DNA from: Alphaproteobacteria bacterium
Lineage (GTDB): Bacteria; Pseudomonadota; Alphaproteobacteria; CAAGCB01; CAG-977
Direction: 5' to 3'
Assembly (NCBI GenBank): GCA_900768845.1
Contig: CAAGEK010000033.1
Coordinates: 1-11,397, forward strand
Length of the DNA: 11,397 nucleotides
In this document: positions 1 to 8,400 of the stretch, piece by piece
Layout: every line of letters starts with the position of its first letter
How positions within the stretch are numbered: position 1 is the first letter of the stretch
Notes under the pieces: generated by a model
Seen by the model: only the letters and a program-made list of their open reading frames with translations
Database searches by the model: none
Told to the model about the DNA's origin: nothing
Position numbers and translations under genes: made by a program

Positions 1-510
1 GCGGTTTGACGGTTTACGAGCGTCGGAGCGGCATGAAGTTTCGGTGCAAGCGGGTACTATCCGCGGGAAAGAACGCCCGTAAGGTTATCTGCAAAATCAG
101 ACGGACACTGTGTCGGATCAGCTGACGCCAGACCTGTCCGTCCCGTTTACGGAAGGCAAGTAACAAAATGCATCTGCCGGAGCGTTGTACGTCATAAACG
201 TAACCGACGGCAAGAGGACTGCGCCCGTCGTGTGAACAACCTCCCGCTATGGGGAGGCGGGTGCTTTCGTCGCTTGAAAAACGCAATTCCGGACGGGCGG
301 GGCGGAGCAATCTCCGGTGATTTCCGAAAACGGCGGTACGATGAAAACAGGCGTAAGGCCGTCAAAGTCGGGCGTTTCCCGAACGTTTACGGGATATGCG
401 CCGGAGCGGTTTATGACAAAACTTCCCGCATATTTTTTACGCCTTTGCGCTTTTCAGCTTGAAACATTTTAAACGCGTTAAAGCGAAACCGCGTGAAATT
501 TTCGTTTTCC
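1..510. other. Region without a supportable gene
   Basis: I see no recognisable gene here. Plus-strand frame 1 stays open from about 37 to 462, but it lacks an ATG start with a ribosome binding site. Its translation is Arg-rich and low in the usual hydrophobic pattern of a folded protein. The opposing minus-strand frame (14-310) is also open but has no recognisable domain. Two short hairpins are visible: CCTCCC/GGGAGG (240-245 with 252-257) and CGGAG/CTCCG (303-307 with 312-316). Neither is followed by a T run, so they are not typical terminators. The stretch could be 3' flanking DNA, a decayed gene or an unrecognised RNA. Confidence 0.4.
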
Positions 511-1305
511 TCAATCCCCCAACAATTTTATTTTCAAAGCCCTTCTGCTTTTTTTACGCAGGGAGCCGACGGGGATGAGCAGGCACAAAAGCTTTGCAAT
601 TCGGAACAGGAAACGGCGGAAAGCGACTTCTTTGGATGTTTTCAGGCGGAAACGCGAAAAGACGGCTTCGATATTTTGCCTGTTGCCGCGCCATTCCGAA
701 AAAGGGTTGCTCTTGTCATACGAAACGTTGTCGAAAACAATCCTTGTGATGCGATCCGATATTTCCGTTTCATGAAATTCCATCGGTTTCATCGACGAAT
801 CATTTTCCAATATCAGCCATGTAATCTCCTGTTCGGGGAATTTCGCCTGCAACCTTGCGTGTTCGCGGATTAAAACATCCGCCGGCGTGTTCGACGTCTT
901 GCTCAACCAAACGAACAGGATGTTTCGCGCTTTTGAAATGTCGTTGAAAAAGCGTTTGATCCGTCTGTCGTATTTCGCCTGCACTTCGGGCAACGACTGT
1001 TCGGGAGGGACGCCCGCCGGAAAATCGTGAGCCGTGTAAAGCCCCGTTTTCGTATTTTTATAAAAATCGTGCGTCGTGTCGGCGGCGGCCGGATTGGGGT
1101 ATTCCTCCGCTTCAAAATACTCGGTGGCCAGAAAATCCTTGAAATCGGACACGATCAGGGAAACGACGCGTTCGACGGGAGCCCAGCCGACCCAATCCAA
1201 CGGATACGAAGCGTTTTGCAATTTGAATTCCCTCAGGTAGTATGAGGGGGCGCAATCGTCACCCAAACTGAAAATCAAGTCAAAAGGGCGTTCGTAGTTT
1301 TTCAT
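511..1305 (-). CDS. DUF1796 family protein (putative papain-like cysteine peptidase)
   Basis: A 264-residue protein. Near the N-terminus (residues 13-38) it has the pattern SLGDDC...LREFKL...SYPLDWV, which I recognise as the signature of DUF1796, annotated as putative papain-like cysteine peptidases. Cys18 would be the candidate nucleophile and His93 (in TAHDF) a candidate second catalytic residue. This assignment rests on family knowledge and is not proven. In other bacteria, members often sit near surface polysaccharide genes, but no such neighbour is visible here. The last ~40 residues are basic and hydrophobic (LLCLLIPVGSLRKKSRR), suggesting peripheral membrane attachment. I chose the ATG at 1305 because a GGAGG lies 7 bases upstream. 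The longer frame starting at 1350 would place that site inside the coding region. It is transcribed divergently from the xseB operon. The true substrate and activity are unknown. Confidence 0.75.
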   Translation of the reverse strand: MKNYERPFDLIFSLGDDCAPSYYLREFKLQNASYPLDWVGWAPVERVVSLIVSDFKDFLATEYFEAEEYPNPAAADTTHDFYKNTKTGLYTAHDFPAGVPPEQSLPEVQAKYDRRIKRFFNDISKARNILFVWLSKTSNTPADVLIREHARLQAKFPEQEITWLILENDSSMKPMEFHETEISDRITRIVFDNVSYDKSNPFSEWRGNRQNIEAVFSRFRLKTSKEVAFRRFLFRIAKLLCLLIPVGSLRKKSRRALKIKLLGD

Positions 1306-1334
1306 AATCTGCCTCCGCATCAAAAGATGGAAGG

Positions 1335-1363
1335 ACTTTAAACATTCCATCCTTTCGAGTCAA
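1335..1363 (-). promoter_or_regulatory. Candidate sigma70-type promoter for the DUF1796 gene
   Basis: On the minus strand, TTGACT (1363-1358) is followed after exactly 17 bases by TAAAGT (1340-1335), about 30 bases before the start codon at 1305. The -35 box matches consensus at 5 of 6 bases and the -10 box at 4 of 6. A 7-base inverted repeat, GATGGAA/TTCCATC (1326-1332 and 1345-1351), flanks the -10 box and could be an operator. The assignment is by eye only. Confidence 0.4.
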
Positions 1364-1425
1364 TCGGCGGACGGCGGATGGAAATGATAAAAATATTAAA
1401 AAAGAAACGCTTGATGTAAAATTCT

Positions 1426-1456
1426 TTGACCTTTACGGTTGATTAGTGCTTAAAAT
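1426..1456 (+). promoter_or_regulatory. Candidate sigma70-type promoter for the xseB-ispA-dxs-tlyA operon
   Basis: TTGACC (1426-1431) and TAAAAT (1451-1456) each match the sigma70 consensus at 5 of 6 bases. The spacer is 19 bases, which is longer than the ideal 17. The -10 box lies 38 bases before the xseB ATG at 1495, in an AT-rich stretch. This is the best candidate in the divergent gap but is unproven. Confidence 0.4.
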
Positions 1457-1494
1457 TATAGGCAAATGATTTTTTGAAACGGAAAGGGTCGCGG

Positions 1495-1749
1495 ATGAGC
1501 GAAAAAGACACGTCTTCCGAAATAGAGCGGATGAGTTTTGAAGAGGCTTTGGGCGAGTTGGAAAACATCGTCCGCCAGCTGGAGGCCGGAAAAGTCAGGC
1601 TGGAAGACGCCGTCGATTTTTACGCCAAAGGCACGATGTTGCGCCGCCATTGCGAGGAAAAGCTTGCCGCCGCCCGTTCCCAAATCGATAAAATAGCGGC
1701 TTCCCCCGCAGGTGAGGCCGTCGGATTCACTTCGGTTTCCATGGAGTAA
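1495..1749 (+). CDS. xseB: Exodeoxyribonuclease VII small subunit
   Basis: An 84-residue protein. Together with XseA (the catalytic large subunit, not in this window) it forms exonuclease VII, which degrades single-stranded DNA to oligonucleotides in the cytoplasm and takes part in repair. Residues 14-66 carry the typical family core: SFEEALGELENIVRQLEAG, then a leucine/acid helix, then EEKLAAARSQID. This core is known to form a helical hairpin that binds XseA. The length is normal for the family (about 80). I chose the ATG at 1495, preceded by the purine-rich GGAAAGGG at 1481-1488, over an in-frame TTG at 1474. The stop codon lies 4 bases before ispA, and the GGAG serving ispA sits in the last codons of xseB. 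First gene of a four-gene operon. Confidence 0.93.
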   Translation: MSEKDTSSEIERMSFEEALGELENIVRQLEAGKVRLEDAVDFYAKGTMLRRHCEEKLAAARSQIDKIAASPAGEAVGFTSVSME

Positions 1750-1753
1750 CGTC

Positions 1754-2644
1754 ATGCCTAATTTATCTGCCGCCATCAAAGAAACTTCTCTTGAAGTCGC
1801 CGCCGAACTGGACAGGTTGCTGCCCGTTCCGAACGCTCCCGAACGCCGTGTCGTCGAAGCGATGCGCTATTCCGTACTGGCCGGCGGAAAATGTTTGCGC
1901 CCCTTTTTGGTGATGCAATGTTCAAACCTGTTCGGCGTGGAACGTTCCAGAGCATTGCGCGTGGCCGTCGCGTTGGAAATGGTTCATTGCTATTCCTTGA
2001 TTCACGACGATTTGCCGGCGATGGACAACGACGATATGCGTCGCGGCCAGCCGACGTGTCATAAACAGTTCGACGAAGCGACGGCGATTTTGGCGGGCGA
2101 CGCTTTGCTGACCCGCGCTTTCGGGGTGATCGCCGCCGAAGATTGTCTGTTCGAGCCCGCCGTGCGTTGCCAGCTGATTGCCGAACTTTCCAAAGCCGCC
2201 GGAATGAGCGGTATGATCGGCGGACAGATGCTGGACATTCTGGCCGAAGGCATGGACGATATGGATATGCCGGAAATCATCCGTTTGCAACAAATGAAGA
2301 CGGGACGCTTGTTTTCGTTCGCCTGCGAAGCCGGAGCCATTATGGGCAAAGCTTCCCACGAAGACCGTCAGGTGTTGAAATCTTACGCCCGCGATATCGG
2401 TCTGGCTTTCCAGATCGCCGACGATATTTTGGATGCGGAAGGCGACGAGGAAATGATGGGCAAGGCCGTTCGCAAGGATTTGGACGCGCACAAGGCGACT
2501 TTCATTTCTTTGTTGGGAATTGACAAGGCCAAGGAACAGGCGGACGCTTTGTCGTATCAGGCGATTGCGTCTTTGGAATGCTTTGACGACAAGGCGGACG
2601 GATTGCGTGAACTGGCGCGTTTTATTGTGGAAAGGCGTTCATGA
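1754..2644 (+). CDS. ispA: Farnesyl diphosphate synthase (short-chain trans-prenyltransferase)
   Basis: A 296-residue cytoplasmic enzyme that condenses DMAPP and geranyl diphosphate with IPP to give farnesyl diphosphate, the precursor of quinone side chains, undecaprenyl phosphate and other isoprenoids. The first Asp-rich motif, DDLPAMD, is at residues 85-91 and the second, DDILD, at 223-227; both bind the Mg-diphosphate. LAGGKCLRP (42-50), GGQMLD (156-161) and KTGR (182-185) are other conserved substrate-binding segments. Tyr80, five residues before the first motif, together with the two-residue insertion inside that motif, fits bacterial-type FPP synthases that stop at C15. The exact product length is inferred. 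I chose the ATG at 1754 because GGAG (1743-1746) lies 7 bases upstream; an upstream in-frame GTG at 1712 would overlap xseB extensively. The TGA stop overlaps the dxs ATG (ATGA), indicating translational coupling. Confidence 0.94.
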   Translation: MPNLSAAIKETSLEVAAELDRLLPVPNAPERRVVEAMRYSVLAGGKCLRPFLVMQCSNLFGVERSRALRVAVALEMVHCYSLIHDDLPAMDNDDMRRGQPTCHKQFDEATAILAGDALLTRAFGVIAAEDCLFEPAVRCQLIAELSKAAGMSGMIGGQMLDILAEGMDDMDMPEIIRLQQMKTGRLFSFACEAGAIMGKASHEDRQVLKSYARDIGLAFQIADDILDAEGDEEMMGKAVRKDLDAHKATFISLLGIDKAKEQADALSYQAIASLECFDDKADGLRELARFIVERRS

Positions 2645-4584
2645 AACCGTCCTGCGACGAAACGGAAAAAAGCGGCGTTGCGACGGACAAAAACGCTCAG
2701 GTCGTTGATTTCCCCCTTTTGGATTTTGTACACTCTCCGGCGGATTTGAAAAAACTTCCGCTTGAGGATTTGCCGTATCTGGCGGAAGAAATCCGTCAGG
2801 AAATCATCCGCGTCGTATCGAAAACGGGCGGCCATTTGGGAGCCAGTCTGGGCGTTGTCGAACTGGCGATCGCTTTGCACTATGTTTTCAACACTCCCGA
2901 CGATAAATTGATTTGGGACGTAGGGCATCAAAGCTATGCCCATAAAATTTTGACGGGCAGGAACGGGGTTTTTCATACGTTGCGTCAGGAAAACGGCATT
3001 TCCGGTTTTACCCGACGATCCGAAAGCCCTTATGATCCGTTCGGCGCGGGGCACAGCTCGACGTCCGTGTCCGCAGGGGTCGGCATGGCTGTCGGGCGTG
3101 ATTTGCGCTATGCAAAACATAACGTCATCAGTGTCATCGGCGACGGTTCCATGAGCGCGGGAATGGCTTTTGAAGCTCTGAACAACGCCGGAAGCACGAA
3201 TACGCGTCTGATCGTGGTTTTGAACGACAACGATATGTCGATTGCGCGTCCCGTCGGCGGATTAAGTCATCATTTGTCGCATATTATTTCTTCAAAGCCG
3301 TATATGACTTTGCGTCAGGTGGCGTTGGACATGGCTTCCCGCCTGCCTCAGTTTGTCAAGAAAACCGCGCTGAAGGTCGAACAGCAGGCAAAAGGCTTTG
3401 TCATGGGCGGCACGCTGTTTGAAGAATTGGGGTGTTATTACGTCGGGCCGATCGACGGTCACAGTTTCGAACAGCTGATTCCCATTTTGAAAAACATCCG
3501 TGACGCCAAGGAGGAATGTCCGATTCTGGTTCACGTCGTGACGCACAAGGGCAAAGGATATGCCCCTGCGGAACGGGCTCCGTCGAAATATCACGGCGTG
3601 ACGGGGTTTGACGTCGAAACGGGAATGTTCGAACCGCAAAAAACGACGCGGCCGACCTTTACGAAAACCTTTTCGGAAACGTTGGTTTCCCTTGCGGAAA
3701 AAGACCGCAAGATTGCGGCGGTTACGGCGGCGATGCCTTCCGGAACGGGATTGGATCTGTTCGCCGAAAAATATCCCGACCGCTTTTTTGACGTCGGCAT
3801 TGCCGAACAACACGCCGTAACGTTCGCCGCGGGGATGGCTTGCGAAGGGATTAAGCCGTTCGTTGCGATTTATTCCAGCTTTTTGCAAAGGGCGTACGAT
3901 CAAATTCTGCACGACGTGGCATTACAGAATTTGCCGGTCAGGTTCGCAATCGACAGAGCCGGCTTTGTCGGCGAAGACGGCGCAACGCATCACGGCGTTT
4001 TCGATTTGGCGTTTTTATGCCATATTCCGAATATGATTGTCATGGCTCCCGCCGATCAGGTCGAACTTCAAAGGATGCTCGTGACGATGGCGGGGATCGA
4101 CGATGCCCCGAGTGCCGTCCGCTATCCGCGGGGAGCCGGCGTTTCCGCGGATTTGGATGACAATCCCCGTCCTTTGGAAATCGGAAAGGGGCGTATTCTG
4201 CGCGAAGGGAACAAAGTGGCCGTACTCAATTTGGGCGCACGGTTGAAAGCGTGTTCGGATGCGGCGGATTTGCTGGCTTTGGAAGGGATTTCCGCAACGG
4301 TTGCGGACGCCCGTTTCGCCAAACCGTTTGACAAGGATTTGTTGCGCGAACTGGCGGAAGGACATCAGGCTCTGGCTGTTGTTGAAGAAGGGGTTCAGGG
4401 CGGATTCGGAGCTTCGGTCATGACATGGCTGGCGAACGAGGGGCTTTTGGAAAAAACGAAAGTCCGCTTTATTTGCGCTCCCGACCGTTTCATTGAACAC
4501 GCCACGATGGAAAGTCAGTACAAACAGGCCGGATTGGACGCCGTATCGATTGCCGGAACGGTCAAGGCGATGGCGGCGGGTTGA
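2641..4584 (+). CDS. dxs: 1-deoxy-D-xylulose-5-phosphate synthase
   Basis: A 647-residue thiamine diphosphate (TPP)-dependent enzyme that joins pyruvate and glyceraldehyde 3-phosphate into DXP. This is the first and flux-controlling step of the MEP isoprenoid pathway and also feeds thiamine and pyridoxal synthesis. The TPP domain shows His65 in the GGHLGASLG segment, GHQSYAHKILTGR (95-107), GDG (168-170) with NN (181-182), and LNDNDMS (194-200). The pyrimidine-binding domain has the catalytic Glu389 in IAEQHAVTFAAG. Further conserved segments are DRAGFVGEDGATHHG (438-452) and YPRG (495-498). The C-terminal transketolase-like domain is intact. The N-terminus is about 16 residues longer than in the E. 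coli enzyme, judged from the His65 position. The ATG at 2641 is favoured because it overlaps the ispA stop and no better start is near. Its product pathway supplies IspA, so their adjacency makes metabolic sense. Confidence 0.97.
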   Translation: MKPSCDETEKSGVATDKNAQVVDFPLLDFVHSPADLKKLPLEDLPYLAEEIRQEIIRVVSKTGGHLGASLGVVELAIALHYVFNTPDDKLIWDVGHQSYAHKILTGRNGVFHTLRQENGISGFTRRSESPYDPFGAGHSSTSVSAGVGMAVGRDLRYAKHNVISVIGDGSMSAGMAFEALNNAGSTNTRLIVVLNDNDMSIARPVGGLSHHLSHIISSKPYMTLRQVALDMASRLPQFVKKTALKVEQQAKGFVMGGTLFEELGCYYVGPIDGHSFEQLIPILKNIRDAKEECPILVHVVTHKGKGYAPAERAPSKYHGVTGFDVETGMFEPQKTTRPTFTKTFSETLVSLAEKDRKIAAVTAAMPSGTGLDLFAEKYPDRFFDVGIAEQHAVTFAAGMACEGIKPFVAIYSSFLQRAYDQILHDVALQNLPVRFAIDRAGFVGEDGATHHGVFDLAFLCHIPNMIVMAPADQVELQRMLVTMAGIDDAPSAVRYPRGAGVSADLDDNPRPLEIGKGRILREGNKVAVLNLGARLKACSDAADLLALEGISATVADARFAKPFDKDLLRELAEGHQALAVVEEGVQGGFGASVMTWLANEGLLEKTKVRFICAPDRFIEHATMESQYKQAGLDAVSIAGTVKAMAAG

Positions 4585-4588
4585 GCGG

Positions 4589-5326
4589 ATGAAAAAACGG
4601 GCGGATGCTTTGTTGGTGGAAGCGGGGCTGGCGGAAAGCCTTGAAAAAGCCCGCGCCATGATTATGGCCGGCGAAGTTTTGAACGGCACAAAGCGGATTG
4701 ACAAAGCCGGAGAAATGCTGAAAGCCGACGCCGTTTTATCCTTGAAAGGCAAAAAATGCGAATGGGTTTCCCGCGGCGGTCTGAAGCTCGTAAAGGGATT
4801 GGATTTTTCGGGATTTTCCCCCGAAGGCGCGGTGTGCCTTGACGTCGGATGCTCGACGGGCGGGTTTACGGACGTGTTGTTGGCTCGCGGGGCGTCGAAA
4901 GTCTATGCCGTTGACGTCGGTTACGGCCAGCTGGCGCAAAAATTGCGGACGGATCCTCGTGTCGTCGTGTTGGAACGTACGAATGCGCGTCATTTGACGG
5001 CCGAACATATTCCCGAACCCGTCGGAATGATCGTTTGCGACGCCAGCTTTATCGGTTTGCGCACGGTGTTGCCCGTTCCGATGAGCTTTGCCGGAGCGGG
5101 GGCGAAAACGGTCGCTTTGATAAAGCCCCAGTTTGAGGTTCCGAAACACTTGGTCGGCGAAGGGGGGATTGTTCGGGATGAGGCTTTGCATCGGGAAGTG
5201 TGCGCGGTTATTCGGGAATGGATGGAAAGCCAAGAGGGATGGCGCGTTAAAGGGATTACGGAAAGTCCGGTTAAAGGTCAGTACGGCAATACGGAATTTT
5301 TGATCGCCGCGGAAAAGAGTGCGTAA
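4589..5326 (+). CDS. tlyA: TlyA family rRNA (cytidine-2'-O)-methyltransferase
   Basis: A 245-residue protein. Residues 1-60 form an S4 RNA-binding domain (KKRADALLVEAGLAES, then a helix ending GEVLNG). Residues 60-240 form an FtsJ/RrmJ-like SAM-dependent methyltransferase, with the SAM-binding loop DVGCSTGGFTD at 85-95. Lys66, Asp151 (in CDASF), Lys179 (in LIKPQFE) and Glu236 (in NTEF) fit the K-D-K-E catalytic tetrad of 2'-O-methyltransferases. In mycobacteria, TlyA methylates cytidines in both 16S and 23S rRNA and is linked to capreomycin/viomycin sensitivity. Older annotations call it a haemolysin. The target here is not visible and may be only one subunit. The ATG at 4589 lies 4 bases after the dxs stop. 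No strong Shine-Dalgarno precedes it, so translation probably depends on coupling to dxs. The frame extends upstream to 4493, but only as a shadow over dxs. Confidence 0.92.
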   Translation: MKKRADALLVEAGLAESLEKARAMIMAGEVLNGTKRIDKAGEMLKADAVLSLKGKKCEWVSRGGLKLVKGLDFSGFSPEGAVCLDVGCSTGGFTDVLLARGASKVYAVDVGYGQLAQKLRTDPRVVVLERTNARHLTAEHIPEPVGMIVCDASFIGLRTVLPVPMSFAGAGAKTVALIKPQFEVPKHLVGEGGIVRDEALHREVCAVIREWMESQEGWRVKGITESPVKGQYGNTEFLIAAEKSA

Positions 5327-5365
5327 AAAAACGTTCGATTCGTTTTTCATCGTTTCCGTTTTTTT
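5325..5365 (+). terminator. Weak candidate operon terminator after tlyA
   Basis: Just after the tlyA stop, AAAAAAACG (5325-5333) can pair with CGTTTTTTT (5357-5365), or a shorter AAAAACG with the nearer CGTTTTT (5341-5347). Each stem has only two G-C pairs, so the hairpin is weak, although T runs follow. It may attenuate rather than stop transcription into the autotransporter gene. Confidence 0.3.
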
Positions 5366-5416
5366 CGATTCTCTGATATGCTGTCAGCGAATCTGTATAC
5401 CATCAGGAATACTGCC

Positions 5417-8400
5417 ATGCGCTTTTTTATAAAAACTTCCGTTGTTTTTGGGCTTGTTTCGTCTTTTTTTCCGGCGTCCGTTCATGCGGCGGCCTGTTCT
5501 CCGGCTGATTTAAAAAGCGGTAATGTCAGTTGCAGTATTGAAAGCGGCGGCCTGCAACTTAGCAGCGGGTACAACACTATCGGAACGACGGGAACGGTCA
5601 CTCTGACAGGGTCGATTTACCAAGTCGGGGAAAACGGGTTGGTCGTCCAAATGGCGGGAAACACTCCGCCCGTTATTAATTTCAATGGCGGATCGCTTTG
5701 GAATATGGCAACGGCTCATAATACCGACAAAGTGGGATCCCTGCCGAACAGTTTGGGAATGGATGTCGATTTTTACAAACTAAACGGGCCTGCTCTCGGC
5801 GACGTTGCAATTCATAACGGATATTTCAACGGACAAATAAAAATCTACAGAGGTGATGATAAAACAGTACATTTCATTGCAACCGAAAACGGAGATATGG
5901 AAATTTCCCTTGTTTCTGACGGAAATATTAATCTTTATGGCGGAAAATATTATTTTAATAACGGTCAGAGCGAGATTTTGTTAAAAGCAACAACCTCTGA
6001 AAGTAATGCAATTAATTTATATGATCCTTTGTTTAACGTCGGTTATGTTTTGAAACCTGATAACCCTGACGACCTTAGCGATAAATCATCGGCGGACGCA
6101 TATGTGGGAAATACTGGTCATATGCTGAACATTTATGGCGGGACGTATAATGTTGACGCAGGGAGCGTTTTAAATTTTGCGGGTAAGTCGGTTTTGTTGC
6201 AGAACAACGCCAATTATCAACCGGTCAAATTTTCGGGAAACGGGAAAATAGGCTTTTCTGCAGCCGGAGCGGGGGATGATGCTCAAGGCATGATCTCGAT
6301 TAACAGCGGAATTTATTGGAACGAGGGAACGCTTGAGTTGACAAGCGGCAATATGCAGTTGAACGCCCATGCGACAGTGAACCGTTTCCAGTACGGTACG
6401 AATAACAGCTCGACGCTTGAAATATCCAAAGGCATACGGCTGACCGTTCTGACTGATTTCAATATGGCGGCTCAAAACAGGCTGATCGGCGCAGGGGAAC
6501 TGTATTTGAATGAACAAGCTTCCGCAACGTTCGGATCTTTGAATTTCGGAACCATCCGCGTGAACGAAGGGGATGCAACGTTCATCGGGAACTCCGTTCT
6601 CGGAAATTTGTACGGCGGCAAGGGAAACCTTTACATCAACGCTCCGCTCAGTGTCGGAAGCCTGTTTTTGGAAGACGCCAATCTGTATATCAACGAAGGC
6701 TTGAATGTGACGAACATGGACTTCGGAACGACCGGATTTATCAAGTTCACCGCAGATAAATCCATGACGTTGCGCGCCGATACGACGATATATAATACGA
6801 AAACGATTGATACGTCCGAATCTCAAGGTACGATTACGATCGCGTCCGGATACGGATTGAATTTCGCCGATGATGCACAGGCTTCGGGACAGGCGTTTGT
6901 CAGCCAAGGCTTGAATTTGCATATTGAAGAAGGTTCTTCTTTGAATTTCAACGGTTCAAGCGCAACGGTGAACGACGTCACGGTCAAAAGAGGCGTTGCG
7001 AATTTCAATTCGGGAACGACGACGTTCGGGGATTTGCTGATCGGTGACGCAGGCGCGACGGAAGAAAACACAAACGCCGTCGCCACTGTCGCCGCAGGCG
7101 CGAATGCGCGGGGCAAATCTGCGGAAGCCCTTATCGGGGCGCGGATGATTGTGAACGGCAATCTGACGGTGGATGAAATGACGACCAACGGCGGAAGGGA
7201 ATCGTATTCCACCGTTTCGGGAACGGGGACGCTGACGATTGCAAAATCGGCGCAATTCAACGGCAGATTTGCCGATTTTAACGCCGTCGTTTTGGATTCT
7301 TCCGTCTTGGACGGTAATGTCACCGCCGTTTTCAACGGGACGAGCGGGGGGGATAACATCGCTTCCTTGACGTTGAAAAGCTCTCAAAACGGAACGGCGA
7401 CGGCGTCTTTGACGGGGACGTTGACGCTGAACTCGTTGAATTTCGACGAAACGTACGGCGGTGTTGTCGACATCGCCGAAGGGGCGACTTTGGGAATCCG
7501 CCACACCTCGGACATTTCCGGTGAAAATGCAACGAAAAACGTCATCAAGGGCAATGGCACGCTGGAGCTGTTGGATGCAACCAGCATCAATTTCGGAGGC
7601 AGCGGGGAATATCTGGGCGGTTTAAAAATCGGAACGGGCAAAGCCACCATTACACAGGAAGCGACGCTGGGCAAGGTGACGTTCGCTTCGTCACGCGGCG
7701 GTACGCTGGATATTATCGACGGCGTTACGCTGAACATCCTGTCGGATGTGATAACGTCGGGGACGAACCTGATTACGGGCGCGGGAACGTTGAAGCTGGT
7801 CGGCGACGCAAACGGGACGTTCGGAGCTTCCATCGCGAATTTGGGACGTTTGGAAATAGGCAACGGCACGGCGACGTTCAATTATAATTCGTCGTTGGAA
7901 AACGTCGTTTTTACGACGGGCGGCACGGGTAAGGTCGAAATTGCCAAAGGCATTGTCATAACCCTGTCCAATTCCCTGAATTTGGCTCAAACGAATGCGA
8001 TCGTCGGTGAAGGGATGTTGCGTCTGGCGGGGGCGGCGGACGCCGTTTTGAATACGGGAACGGGGTCGTTGGGGTATTTGCAAATCGGCTCGGGAACCGC
8101 GTCTTTCAACAAGGATTCCCTGCTGAACAACCTGAGTTTTTCAACGGCTGAAGGGGGCGCGCTGAATATCGGCAACGGACTGACTCTGACGATTAACAAT
8201 TCTTTGAGTTCCGCCGGCACGAATGAAATCGGCGGACAGGGGACGTTGGTTTTGAACGACGGAGCGGTTGCAAACTTCGGAGCCTCTTTGAACAGCCTGA
8301 GCAATTTGACCGTCAAAAACGCGACGGCGACATTTAACGCCGATTCAATGCTTCAAAACTTCGTTTTCGCCGGCGACAGCGGCATTTTGAACATCGGTAA

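Noticed and set aside
1474..1494. TTG start for xseB
   Set aside because: The ATG at 1495 has the purine-rich GGAAAGGG upstream and gives the usual family length. The TTG would place that site inside the gene.
4589..5326. Haemolysin function for tlyA
   Set aside because: The name is historical. The S4 plus FtsJ-like methyltransferase domains and K-D-K-E residues point to rRNA methylation.
5378..5416. Upstream ATG for the autotransporter (13 extra residues)
   Set aside because: No ribosome binding site precedes it, and it would put a polar stretch before the signal peptide. The ATG at 5417 has CAGGAA 7 bases upstream.
5417..5497. Lipoprotein signal (Cys27 after three Ala)
   Set aside because: A lipobox normally has Leu or another larger aliphatic residue three before the Cys; here it is Ala. 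AxA-type signal peptidase I sites lie directly before it, so an ordinary signal peptide is more likely, though not certain.
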